DNA of 64,000 bases from Mycolicibacterium sp. CR10 (GTDB taxonomy: Bacteria; Actinomycetota; Actinomycetes; Mycobacteriales; Mycobacteriaceae). The translations under genes and the position numbers were made by a program. Of the stretch, positions 51,109 to 59,936 are shown one piece after another. The notes under the pieces are model-generated. The model made no database searches and had not been told where the DNA came from. It saw only the letters and a program-made list of their open reading frames with translations. Position 1 is the first letter of the stretch, and the number at the start of each line of letters is the position of its first letter. The DNA is taken from NCBI RefSeq assembly GCF_005222675.1, contig NZ_STGE01000029.1, forward strand, positions 1 to 64,000. The letters are read 5' to 3'.

Positions 51109-52221
51109 TCACCCAGCAACCCGCCAGCCCGAGGTCTGCTCCTGGACCTGCAGCCCGTGCTCGCGAATCGCGCCGAACATCACCAACCCGAATCCTGGGG
51201 TGTCATCGGAAAGCCTCACCGAGTACACGCCGAGATCACGCAGGATCCACGCGACGGTCTGCGACGCCAGATCGGGCGAAGGCGCGTCTCGCGCACCCGA
51301 GAGACCACACCCGCGCAGCGACCCGGAAGGACGCAGGTAGACGATGACACCGCAGCCGCCGGCCGTCATGCTCGCCAGCGCCCGATCGAGCTCACCACCG
51401 CACGCACAGGCCGAGGAGCCGAACACATCTCCGCAGATGCACTCGACGTGGACATACAGCGGGACGGGTCCACGGGCACCGGCCGTTCCGACGATCACGA
51501 CCAGATGCTCACCGCCGTCGTGTATGTCGCGGTAGCCGATGACGCGGTGCACCCCCCGCCCGGCGGGCATCGTCGTCTGCGCCAACCGGACCACCTGCGG
51601 TTCGGTTCGTCGGCGGTATGAGGCCAGTTCGCCGATCGACACCACCGCGAGCCCGTGTTCCACGGCGAATTGCACTGATTCGGCTCCGGTGGCCATGCCG
51701 GTGGGATCGTCGCGGGAGACGATCTCGCACAGCACGCCGGCCGGCCGGCGGCCGCCGAGCCGGGACAGGTCGACCGCCGCCTCTGCGGCCCCCGGGCGCC
51801 CCAGAACCCCGTCGTCATGCGACTCCACCGGAATGACGTGACCCGGCCGGCTGAAGTCGTCGGCCCCCGAGCCCTCCGAGGCCAGCGCTGCGATCGTCCT
51901 GGCGCGATCGGTCGCCGAGATCCCGGTCCCCGGCCCGCTCCGATCAACCGCGACGCGCTGCGCGGCGGTGTCCGCACGGCCGCCGGCCCGTTGCATCATC
52001 GGCGGCAGATCGAGCCGTTCGCACTCAGCGGGCGGTAGCGCCGCGCGGATGAAGCCCGACGTGTGCCGGATCGTGAAGGCCAGAAGCTCCGGCGTCGCGG
52101 CGTCGGCGGCGAACACAAGATGGGCGTCGTTGCCTGGTGCGGAATCGTCGGTGAGTACGACGGGCCGGCCCGCCGCCACGGCCGCGATCGCCCGCCGAAC
52201 TCGCCCGTCGATGGTTTTCAT
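51109..52221 (-). CDS. RibBA-like protein with degenerate active sites
   Basis: A 370-aa protein with the architecture of RibBA: an N-terminal DHBP synthase-like part and a C-terminal GTP cyclohydrolase II-like part. The framework is clear (R-P-G-H-V near residue 150, A-A-V-D-L-S-R-L then R-P-A-G-V-L-C-E-I, zinc Cys in E-C-I-C-G-D-V-F-G-S). The DHBP synthase acidic motif D-D-E-D-R-E-N-E-G-D is replaced by D-D-S-A-P-G-N-D-A, and the cyclohydrolase motif E-G-R-G-I-G-L by S-G-S-L-R-G-C-G-L. It is therefore probably not a riboflavin enzyme. The ATG overlaps the flavin reductase stop, inside a flavoenzyme operon, so a flavin-related or regulatory role is possible. Confidence 0.75.
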   Translation of the reverse strand: MKTIDGRVRRAIAAVAAGRPVVLTDDSAPGNDAHLVFAADAATPELLAFTIRHTSGFIRAALPPAECERLDLPPMMQRAGGRADTAAQRVAVDRSGPGTGISATDRARTIAALASEGSGADDFSRPGHVIPVESHDDGVLGRPGAAEAAVDLSRLGGRRPAGVLCEIVSRDDPTGMATGAESVQFAVEHGLAVVSIGELASYRRRTEPQVVRLAQTTMPAGRGVHRVIGYRDIHDGGEHLVVIVGTAGARGPVPLYVHVECICGDVFGSSACACGGELDRALASMTAGGCGVIVYLRPSGSLRGCGLSGARDAPSPDLASQTVAWILRDLGVYSVRLSDDTPGFGLVMFGAIREHGLQVQEQTSGWRVAG

Positions 52222-52733
52222 CAGCTCTCCTCGGCCGTCAGCGCCCCGGCGAGACGCCGAAAGCGGCTGCCGTGGAACACCAGTGGTGGTGTGTCCGGGT
52301 CGGCTCCCAGCGCGCAGATCTCGAGCAGCACAATGGTGTGATCGCCGGCCGAGAGCTCCTCGTGCACTCTGCAGTCCCACCACGCACTCGCGCCCTCGAC
52401 GAATACTCCCCCGTTCGGCTTCTGCACCCATGACACCTCGGCGAAGCGGTCACCGACCTTGCGCGACAGGCTTGTGCAGACGCCGGCGTGGCCCTCGGCC
52501 AACACACTCAGGCCCAGCCGGGAGAGGTTTCGCAGCTTCGGCCATGTCGTCGAGGTGTTCTGAACGCAGATCGACACCAGGGGCGGTTGCATCGACACCG
52601 GGGTGAACGAGCTGGCCGCCATCCCTACCGGCTCGCCACCGACCATGGCGCACACCGCGGTCACGCCGGAGGGGAAGCAACCGAAAGCCCGGCGCAGTTC
52701 GACGCCGTCCGGAGGGCAGTACCGAAATTCCAT
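52221..52733 (-). CDS. Flavin reductase family protein
   Basis: A 170-aa split-barrel flavin reductase (HpaC/HsaB-like). Motifs: F-P-S-G-V-T-A-V-C-A, G-M-A-A-S-S-F-T-P-V-S-M-Q-P-P-L-V-S-I-C-V-Q and R-F-A-E-V-S-W. Such proteins make free FADH2 or FMNH2 for two-component monooxygenases, here perhaps the luciferase-like protein at 56391. It follows the epoxide hydrolase by 18 nt and overlaps the RibBA-like gene. Confidence 0.88.
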   Translation of the reverse strand: MEFRYCPPDGVELRRAFGCFPSGVTAVCAMVGGEPVGMAASSFTPVSMQPPLVSICVQNTSTTWPKLRNLSRLGLSVLAEGHAGVCTSLSRKVGDRFAEVSWVQKPNGGVFVEGASAWWDCRVHEELSAGDHTIVLLEICALGADPDTPPLVFHGSRFRRLAGALTAEES

Positions 52734-52751
52734 CGACGCGCCCCTGCCCGG

Positions 52752-53807
52752 CTACTTCAGCCCGTGCAGGAAGTCGAGCAGCAGTCGGTTGGTCTCCTCG
52801 GGTGCCTCCTGCTGAATCCAGTGCCCGACGTCTGCGACCATGTGCGTTCCGCAGTAGTTCGGCATCACCTCGTCGGCACGCGCGACGGCCTCCGCCCCCC
52901 ACGTGGTGCCGACGTCGTACTGTCCGCCGATGAACGTCGCAGGCGGGGTGAGCGGCACGCCTTCCTGATCGGCGAGATCGTGCCAGTCGTTGTCGATGTT
53001 GTGATAAAAGCTGAGCGGGCCGCCGAAGCCGGAACGCTCGAATTCTCCTGTGTAGAAATCGACATCGGCGTCGGTGAACCAGTCCGGCATCGTCTCCGGA
53101 TACACGAAGGCGTCCTTGAGCCGGGCGCCTTCCGACATGCACAGCGGGCCCGCCCGGATGACGTCGATCGGGTCCATGGATTCCAGGTCGACCCCCGCGG
53201 CGATGGCGGCCTTGGTGGCCGTGATCATGCCCTCGCCGGAGACCGTATAGGTCAGCCCGAGAAGCCACCCGCGCAGGTCCTCCTCGATCTCGGCGATGAT
53301 GCCCTCCTGCAAGGAGAAATAGTCCTGGTACCAGACCCTGCCCGGACCGGCGAGTTCCAGGTGGTAGTCGTTGGGGCGATGCTCCCCGAAGGGACTGCCC
53401 GGAAGGCCGATGACGCCCCGCCCGGCGAAGGGAACGCTGACGCCCACGACGCCGGCGCACCTGTCGGGATGCAGCCAGGCGAACGTCCAGGCGACCGGTG
53501 CGCCCCAGTCGTGGCCGACCACCACGGCCTTCTCCTCGCCATAGGCATCGATCACGCCGACGATGTCACCGACCAATTCTTTGATGCGATAGGCCGTTTG
53601 GGCCCGGAACTTGGAGGATCGCCCATAGCCGCGCTGGTCGATCGCCACCACCCGGTAGCCCGCGTCGGCGAGCACGGGAATCTGATGACGCCAGGAGTAC
53701 CAGGATTCGGGGAACCCGTGCACCAGCACCACCAGGGGCCCCTCGCCCTTCTCCACGGCATGGATGCGGGTCCCCCGGCAGTCGAGCATCCGATGAAGCT
53801 GCGGCAT
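52752..53807 (-). CDS. Epoxide hydrolase, alpha/beta fold
   Basis: A 351-aa alpha/beta hydrolase of the epoxide hydrolase type (EphB-like). The oxyanion motif H-G-F-P-E-S, the nucleophile Asp in G-H-D-W-G-A, cap-domain Tyr residues and the late His in D-V-G-H-W-I-Q-Q are all present. It opens an epoxide to a diol, fitting a neighbouring epoxide-forming monooxygenase. ATG 53807 is preferred to GTG 53816 because GAGAGG is then at a normal distance. It ends 18 nt before the flavin reductase. Confidence 0.9.
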   Translation of the reverse strand: MPQLHRMLDCRGTRIHAVEKGEGPLVVLVHGFPESWYSWRHQIPVLADAGYRVVAIDQRGYGRSSKFRAQTAYRIKELVGDIVGVIDAYGEEKAVVVGHDWGAPVAWTFAWLHPDRCAGVVGVSVPFAGRGVIGLPGSPFGEHRPNDYHLELAGPGRVWYQDYFSLQEGIIAEIEEDLRGWLLGLTYTVSGEGMITATKAAIAAGVDLESMDPIDVIRAGPLCMSEGARLKDAFVYPETMPDWFTDADVDFYTGEFERSGFGGPLSFYHNIDNDWHDLADQEGVPLTPPATFIGGQYDVGTTWGAEAVARADEVMPNYCGTHMVADVGHWIQQEAPEETNRLLLDFLHGLK

Positions 53808-53822
53808 CGTGGCCACCTCTCG

Positions 53823-56360
53823 TCAGGGAGTGTGTATGTCTACCAAACCAATTGAGACTGGTTCGGCGGGGACCATGTGGTCGGGCGCGGGCACTGTGCG
53901 GTTCTCGTAGTTGCGGGCGATGAGCGTCTTCTGCCCGGACAGTCTGGTCCGCGCCCATTTGCCCAGCACCCGCCCGGCGACCTTCGGTGTCATCAGCGCC
54001 GCCGGCGGCTTGACCAGGTGCACCACCGCGAGGAACGTGCTGTAGCTTTCGGGGTCATCGTGGACCAACTCCATGACGCGGTCCATGTACCAGGTCAGGG
54101 CACGAAAGTAGAACGGGCGCTTCTTGTCCACGTCCTTCAGCCAGTCGAAGCGCAGATTCTGCTCCCGGATGACGAACCACGCGGTGTCGGCCATTCGGCT
54201 GATCGTGCGGTAGTAGCGGCGCGGCAGCTCGGCGTGCCCGGCCCCGTACTTCGCCAACAGGAGCGCCATCTCCCTGACTTCCTTGAGCGCCAACGTCATT
54301 CCCAGCCCGGAGACGGGGTCGGCGCTGGTGTACGAATCGCCCACCGCCAACAAGGCGCGGGGAAGATTCCTCTTCTTCTCATACCGCAGCCGGAGCATGT
54401 TGGGGTAACGGAAGTTGTAGATCGGCGAATCCGGTTCGAGCCCATCGATGTTTTCGCCGACGACGGGAGACGGCATGAGCTTGGCGAACTCGCGGAATTC
54501 CTGCGCCGTTCGCGGCGGCGAATAGCAGTTGTAGGCGACCAGGGTGGTCGAGAGGATCGTGCGCGTGCTGTCCGTGTAGTACTGGGCGGCATACGTGTCC
54601 TCGTACGGGCGGTACGCGTAGCAGATCATCATGACCTTGTCCTGCCACTGCCGCTCTGCAGGCACCCGGTGGTACATGGTGGAGTAGAAGCAGTTGATGA
54701 TGTCCTGCTCGACCTCGGGAGCACCGATGCCGATGCGGTCCAGGAACTCGGGGAAGCGCGTGTTCTTTCCGGAGGCATCGACGACGAATTCGGCCGGGAC
54801 GACCTCCAATTCACCGCCACCGTGATCCACCGCGACGCCGATGACGGCATTGTCGGCGCGATCGTAGACGAGGTCGGCGACGTCGGACTCGTAGCGGAAG
54901 AGAATGCGCGGTTCGTTGTCGAGGCGGCGACGAAGGCACCACTCGAGCAGCGGACGTGCGGCACAGACGATATTAATGTCACCGGTGGCGGGCTTCTTCC
55001 AGGAACCGCCGAGGCGGATCCGGTACTGGGCCGCCATGTCGACGTCGAACGCGCCCTCGGCCACCATGTCATCGATGATGCCGGGGAAGATGCGCTCCAA
55101 CTCGATGCGTCCGGCGGTGAGCAGATGGTGCAGGTGCCAGCCCTGGGCAGCGCCCGATCTGCCCTCGCGGCGACGGTGGGGGTCATCCTTCTCCAGGACG
55201 ATGACCCGTTCGAACGTCTCGCTCAGCACCTTGGCCGCGGCGATGCCCGCGATGCTGCCGCCGACGACAACGGCCGTACCGTGCCCCCGTCGCCGCACGT
55301 CGGCGAGATCGAGGCCCGCATGATCGAGGCGGGGAGCGGTGCGCCTGCGTGCCGCCCCGCTCGCCACGAACTTCTCGTAGTACAGGCCGACACCGTTCAT
55401 ACCGTGGTCGTCCAGCCAGTTCCGGGTGGCTCCGACCATCGCGACCGGCCCGCAGAGGTAGACGTCGGCGTCTCTGCCACCCAGCATGTCGTCGCTCAGC
55501 AGGTCCGTCACGCGGCCAACCGCACCATCCCATGTCGGGTCGGGCCGGGACACGACGACACGCACCTCGAGGCCGGGGATGCGTTGCTTCAGCGCGTCGA
55601 GTTCGTCGAGCTTGCACAGATCCTCGGCGTTGGTCACCCCGTACAACAGCTGCACCGGCTGGCCGACGTCGGCATCCAGGCTCTGAGCCATCGCCAGGAT
55701 TGCGGACAGGCCGGTACCGCCGGCAACGAGGACCACCGGCCGGACCACCGGCCGCAGATAAAAACTGCCCTTGCTGCACCGGATCGCGATCCGGTCACCC
55801 GGTTTCGCGTGATCGCGCAGATAGTTCGACATGACACCGTCGGGCAGCAGCCGGACGATGAACTCCAGTTCGGTGCGGCCGTCCGCGGGATGGGCGTAGG
55901 AATAGTTGCGCCAGACGCTCGTACCGGGGACCTGCAATTGGGCGAACTGTCCCGCCTTGTAGTCGATCGCACCGATGCCCGAGATATCCACCCGCAGTAG
56001 GGCGGTCGCCGGGGAGAGCTGATCGACCCCCGTCACCACCCCGTATCCGTTGACCAGCCGCGCCGCATTGTCGTCGGCCGGGTACTGCAGGTCGATTCGG
56101 CAATCCGACGTCGGGAAGGTCTGGCACGTCAACACCTTTCGCGCGTCCCGTTCGACCTCGGAGAGACCTTCGGTGCGCCCCATCTCGTAGTCGCCGGACG
56201 CACAGGTGGCGACGCAGGTGCCGCAGATTCCACTCTGGCATTCGTTGACGATCGCGATGCCGTGTTCCTCAGCCGCCTCCAGGATCGACTGGTCGGGCTG
56301 CACCGGCATTGTCTTCTGCGTCCCCCCGAGATAGCGGACGGTGACCTGACGAACCACCAC
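53823..56360 (-). CDS. Ferredoxin-reductase-FAD monooxygenase fusion
   Basis: An 845-aa protein with three enzyme units in one chain. Residues 1-95 form a plant-type [2Fe-2S] ferredoxin (C41, C46, C49, C79). Residues about 105-340 form a ferredoxin reductase: R-N-Y-S-Y for FAD, G-G-T-G-L-S for NAD(P)H and C-G-P-V-A-M-V near the end. Residues about 365-845 form an FAD-dependent oxidoreductase or hydroxylase: V-V-V-G-G-S-I-A-G-I-A-A, H-H-L-L-T-A-G, and V-G-D-S-Y-T-S-A-D-P-V-S-G-L-G for the flavin. This would be a self-sufficient monooxygenase or epoxidase. The GTG start has AAAGGAG 8 nt upstream. The epoxide hydrolase follows within 16 nt. Confidence 0.9.
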   Translation of the reverse strand: MVVRQVTVRYLGGTQKTMPVQPDQSILEAAEEHGIAIVNECQSGICGTCVATCASGDYEMGRTEGLSEVERDARKVLTCQTFPTSDCRIDLQYPADDNAARLVNGYGVVTGVDQLSPATALLRVDISGIGAIDYKAGQFAQLQVPGTSVWRNYSYAHPADGRTELEFIVRLLPDGVMSNYLRDHAKPGDRIAIRCSKGSFYLRPVVRPVVLVAGGTGLSAILAMAQSLDADVGQPVQLLYGVTNAEDLCKLDELDALKQRIPGLEVRVVVSRPDPTWDGAVGRVTDLLSDDMLGGRDADVYLCGPVAMVGATRNWLDDHGMNGVGLYYEKFVASGAARRRTAPRLDHAGLDLADVRRRGHGTAVVVGGSIAGIAAAKVLSETFERVIVLEKDDPHRRREGRSGAAQGWHLHHLLTAGRIELERIFPGIIDDMVAEGAFDVDMAAQYRIRLGGSWKKPATGDINIVCAARPLLEWCLRRRLDNEPRILFRYESDVADLVYDRADNAVIGVAVDHGGGELEVVPAEFVVDASGKNTRFPEFLDRIGIGAPEVEQDIINCFYSTMYHRVPAERQWQDKVMMICYAYRPYEDTYAAQYYTDSTRTILSTTLVAYNCYSPPRTAQEFREFAKLMPSPVVGENIDGLEPDSPIYNFRYPNMLRLRYEKKRNLPRALLAVGDSYTSADPVSGLGMTLALKEVREMALLLAKYGAGHAELPRRYYRTISRMADTAWFVIREQNLRFDWLKDVDKKRPFYFRALTWYMDRVMELVHDDPESYSTFLAVVHLVKPPAALMTPKVAGRVLGKWARTRLSGQKTLIARNYENRTVPAPDHMVPAEPVSIGLVDIHTP

Positions 56361-56390
56361 GGGTCTGACTCCTTTTCGTGGGTAGCGTGA

Positions 56391-57500
56391 CTAGACGATC
56401 GCGATTCCGGGCTTCTTGGCGATGCGCGCATTGAGACGAGGCATGACCTCTTCGGCGAGCAGTCGCATCGACTCTTTCCACGGACCGGGGTTGTCGCTGT
56501 AGTCGAATCCGAGGATCAGCAGGTGGCCGAATCCGCCGACCTGGTCGTAGGTGGCCTCCAGCTTGTCCACCACGGTTTCGACGGAGCCCACCACGAAGGT
56601 GTTCTCCGCGAGGTACTCCGGTGTGACGTCGTCATCGGGCACCGCGGGGTTGTGCTTGTAGAACTTGGTCATCCCGAACATCCGGAAGGTCGGCAGCACG
56701 TACTCGCGCATGTTCCGCCCCATCATGCCGTCGACGGCGTATCGGAAGGCCTGTTCGTCGGTTTCGGCGACGACTACCTCGCGTACCAGGCGCCAGTCCC
56801 GCCGATCCGGCGTCCGTCCACTCCGGGCCGCTCCCTCCAGGACGGCGTCCCAATGCGATGCCACGTATTCGGTGTTGAGGTCGAGGCTCATAGGCAGGTA
56901 ACCACGCTCGCCCGCGAGCTTGAGCGTCTCGGAACCAGCGCTGAAGCCGGTGACCCCGATCGGCGGGTGGGGGGCCTGGTACGGCTTGATGTGGCGCTTC
57001 ATCAGGCCGTCGAACATCGGCGCAATACCGTTGGCGTTCCAGTACTTTCCGCGATGCTCCCAGGGCTCGTCCTCGGTCCATACCTTGATCATGATCTCCA
57101 GTGCTTCCCGCGTCATCTCCCGATGTTCACCGTTCTGCCCGTCGACGTCGAACAGCGCCCAGTCACCCGGGATGCCGCTGGCCCCCACCCCGAGCATGAA
57201 CCGCCCCTGGGCGAGGTGGTCGAAGTAGGCGACGCGATGCGCCAACTCCACCGGGTGGTGATACGGCAGCAGATGCGCACCGGGCGCCAGCTTGATCGTC
57301 TTCGTGCGCAGCAGAGCCTGCGCCAGGAGCAGATCGGGTGCACAGATCGGCTCCCACGGGACGGTGAAGTGTTCGCCGACCCACGCCTCCACGTAGCCCA
57401 GCTCGTCGGCGAGCTGAATGAGCTCCAGGTCCCACTGAGTGGCGTCGTACAGGCTGCGCTCCGGCGGATGCGCCGGCATCAGAAACATCCCGATTTCCAT
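56391..57500 (-). CDS. Luciferase-like (LLM class) flavin oxidoreductase
   Basis: A 369-aa TIM-barrel member of the bacterial luciferase superfamily, using FMNH2 or F420. It opens with M-E-I-G-M-F-L-M-P-A-H-P-P and has V-G-E-H-F-T, the G-V-G-A-S-G flavin-phosphate loop and P-I-G-V-T-G-F-S-A-G-S. ATG 57500 is preferred because GAGGAAGG lies upstream; the longer frame runs into the divergent promoter region. First gene of the leftward redox operon, followed by the fusion monooxygenase 30 nt later. The flavin reductase in the same operon could serve it. Confidence 0.88.
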   Translation of the reverse strand: MEIGMFLMPAHPPERSLYDATQWDLELIQLADELGYVEAWVGEHFTVPWEPICAPDLLLAQALLRTKTIKLAPGAHLLPYHHPVELAHRVAYFDHLAQGRFMLGVGASGIPGDWALFDVDGQNGEHREMTREALEIMIKVWTEDEPWEHRGKYWNANGIAPMFDGLMKRHIKPYQAPHPPIGVTGFSAGSETLKLAGERGYLPMSLDLNTEYVASHWDAVLEGAARSGRTPDRRDWRLVREVVVAETDEQAFRYAVDGMMGRNMREYVLPTFRMFGMTKFYKHNPAVPDDDVTPEYLAENTFVVGSVETVVDKLEATYDQVGGFGHLLILGFDYSDNPGPWKESMRLLAEEVMPRLNARIAKKPGIAIV

Positions 57501-57749
57501 CTTCAACCTTCCTCGGTGACGGTCGAACGCCACGCCGTCGACGCCGGAAAATCCCGACATCCCAACTGCGACGTGCACCACAGTAATAGCAATATACATT
57601 ATTGAGCGCAAGTAGCAGTTGGCTTGGCGCTTTGATCCGAAGCAACTTTGACTTATTGCGTATCACTGATGGACATCATGGCGTCACAGCACGTACTCTC
57701 CTGAAGTCACACACGCCACGCGCGCAGCGCGGAGCAAAGGGAGCTTTCC

Positions 57750-58658
57750 GTGCAGGATTCCGAGTGCCTGTTCCAGTACCTGGGCTACGACCTCCTCGAC
57801 CAGGGCCGTATCGCGGTCATCACCCTCGACCGCCCGAAACAACGCAACGCGCAGAACCGCGGCATGCTGGTCGAGCTGGGCTCGGCGTTCGAACGCGCCG
57901 AGGCCGACGACACCGTCCGCGTGGTGATACTGCGGGGAGCGGGACCGTCGTTCTCAGCAGGACACGATCTCGGATCCTCCGACGATGTGCGTGAACGCTC
58001 ACAGGGCTCGGGCCAGCACCCCACCTACCAATGCAACGGCGGGACGTTGGGCGGGGTCGAGTCGCGACACCGGCAGGAGTGGCACTATTTCTTCGCCAAC
58101 ACCAAGCGGTGGCGGAACCTCCGCAAGATCACCATCGCCGAGGTCCACGGGATGGTTCTGTCCGCCGGCCTGATGCTGGCATGGTGCTGCGATCTGATCG
58201 TCGCCGGCGAGGACACCGTGTTCGCCGATGTGGTCGGGACCCGGCTCGGCATGTGCGGGGTGGAGGTCTTCGGCCACCCGTGGGAGTTCGGCCCGCGCAA
58301 GGCCAAGGAACTTCTGCTCACCGGGGACTCGCTCGGCGCCGATGAGGCGTACGCCCTCGGCATGGTGAGCAAGGTCTTCAAAGAAGACGAGTTATCCGAC
58401 TGCACAGTCGAATTCGCGCGCCGCATCGCCAAATTGCCGACGGCCTCCGCGCTGTTCATCAAGGAATCGGTGAACCAGACGGTGGACGCCATGGGCTTCT
58501 CGGTCGCGCTGGATTCGTGCTTCACCATCCACCAGCTCAACCACGCCTACTGGGCGGAAGCCACCGGCAATCCGCTGGGCATCGGCACCGTCGAGCACGG
58601 GTTGGAGGACTGGCGCATCGCGCCCGAGATCCTGCCCGCCGTCAAGAATCGCCCCTGA
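57750..58658 (+). CDS. Enoyl-CoA hydratase/isomerase family protein
   Basis: A 302-aa crotonase-fold protein. The oxyanion-hole segments S-F-S-A-G-H-D-L and H-G-M-V-L-S-A-G-L-M are present; the catalytic Glu positions of classical hydratases are not clearly conserved (G-T-R-L-G-M-C-G-V-E-V-F-G-H-P-W), so it may be an isomerase or hydrolase variant. The long insert around residues 80-110 is also unusual. The GTG start follows AAAGGGAG. First gene of the rightward beta-oxidation operon, divergent from the luciferase-like gene across 249 nt. Confidence 0.88.
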   Translation: MQDSECLFQYLGYDLLDQGRIAVITLDRPKQRNAQNRGMLVELGSAFERAEADDTVRVVILRGAGPSFSAGHDLGSSDDVRERSQGSGQHPTYQCNGGTLGGVESRHRQEWHYFFANTKRWRNLRKITIAEVHGMVLSAGLMLAWCCDLIVAGEDTVFADVVGTRLGMCGVEVFGHPWEFGPRKAKELLLTGDSLGADEAYALGMVSKVFKEDELSDCTVEFARRIAKLPTASALFIKESVNQTVDAMGFSVALDSCFTIHQLNHAYWAEATGNPLGIGTVEHGLEDWRIAPEILPAVKNRP

Positions 58659-58675
58659 ATCGGAGGACCGCCGAA

Positions 58676-59935
58676 GTGGATGTCGACTACCCGCCCCAGG
58701 CAGAGGCGTTCCGCGACCGCGTCCGCGCCTTTCTCTCCCAGCACCTGCCCCCAGGCTGGTGCGGTGGCGGCGCACTGCCCCCCGACGAACGCAGGGCGGT
58801 CGCGCAGCGGTGGCGGCGCACCCTCGCCGACGCCGGGCTCGTCGCCGTGTCCTGGCCCAGGGAATACGGCGGCGCCGGTCTGTCGGTGATCGAACAGGTC
58901 GTTCTCGACGAGGAGTTCGCGCGCGCCGGTGCACCGGAGCGCGCCGAGAACGACCTGCTGGGAATCCAGCTGCTCGGCAACACCCTGATCGCGCTCGGGT
59001 CCGAGGAGCAGAAGGCGCATTTCCTCCCGCGGATCCTGTCCGGGGCGGACCGCTGGTGTCAGGGATTCTCGGAGCCGGAGGCCGGCTCCGACCTCGCGTC
59101 CGTGCGGACCAGGGCGGTGCGCGACGGTGACGACTGGGTGATCAACGGACAGAAGATCTGGACGTCGGCCGGACCCACCGCGAACTGGATCTTCCTGCTG
59201 GCCCGCACAGATCCCGAGGCACCCAAGCACCGGGGCCTGTCGCTGCTGCTGGTGCCGATGGACCAACCGGGCGTCACCGTCCGGCCGATCGTGAACGCAG
59301 CAGGACACGCCTCGTTCAGTGAGGTGTTCCTGACCGATGCCCGTACCCCTGCCGCACACGTGCTCGGCGGGGTCGGCACGGGGTGGCAGGCCGCGATGAC
59401 GGTCCTCGCCTTCGAGCGCGGATCGAAGGTGACGACGGCGGCCGTCGACTTCGGCCGCGAGCTCGACCGGCTGCGGGACCTCGCCCGCGAGCGGGGACTG
59501 CACGACGATCCGCTGGTCCGCGACGGGTTGGCGTGGTGTTATTCGCGCGTCGAGATCATGCGCTACCAGGGGCTGCGAGGCCTGACATCGTTGTTGGGCG
59601 GGCAGCAACCGGGACGCGAAGCCGCGATCAGCAAGGTCATCTGGAGTGAGTACTTCCGGCGCTACACCGAGCTCGCCGTCGAGATCCTCGGGCTCGAGGC
59701 GCTGAACCCCGGTGGCCCGGGCAACGGCGAGGCATTGATCGTCGCCGAGCCGGGAACGCCGAACTCCGCGTCGTGCTGGATGGACGAATTGCTCTATGCG
59801 CGTGCCGCAACCATCTATGCGGGCAGCTCGCAGATCCAGCGCAACGTCATCGGAGAGCAACTGCTGGGGCTGCCCAAGGAACCCCGTCCGGACACCGCCG
59901 AGGTCCGCGAACTCGCCGTCGGTGCGGGGACCTAA
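58676..59935 (+). CDS. Acyl-CoA dehydrogenase (FadE), larger subunit
   Basis: A 419-aa acyl-CoA dehydrogenase. Segments F-S-E-P-E-A-G-S-D-L-A-S (FAD and substrate), V-I-N-G-Q-K-I-W-T-S-A and the C-terminal I-Y-A-G-S-S-Q-I-Q-R-N are those of mycobacterial FadE proteins active on branched or steroid side chains. It is followed after one base by a second, shorter FadE, the arrangement of alpha2-beta2 heterotetramers such as FadE28-FadE29. GTG 58676 has GGAGGA upstream. Confidence 0.9.
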   Translation: MDVDYPPQAEAFRDRVRAFLSQHLPPGWCGGGALPPDERRAVAQRWRRTLADAGLVAVSWPREYGGAGLSVIEQVVLDEEFARAGAPERAENDLLGIQLLGNTLIALGSEEQKAHFLPRILSGADRWCQGFSEPEAGSDLASVRTRAVRDGDDWVINGQKIWTSAGPTANWIFLLARTDPEAPKHRGLSLLLVPMDQPGVTVRPIVNAAGHASFSEVFLTDARTPAAHVLGGVGTGWQAAMTVLAFERGSKVTTAAVDFGRELDRLRDLARERGLHDDPLVRDGLAWCYSRVEIMRYQGLRGLTSLLGGQQPGREAAISKVIWSEYFRRYTELAVEILGLEALNPGGPGNGEALIVAEPGTPNSASCWMDELLYARAATIYAGSSQIQRNVIGEQLLGLPKEPRPDTAEVRELAVGAGT

Positions 59936-59936
59936 G

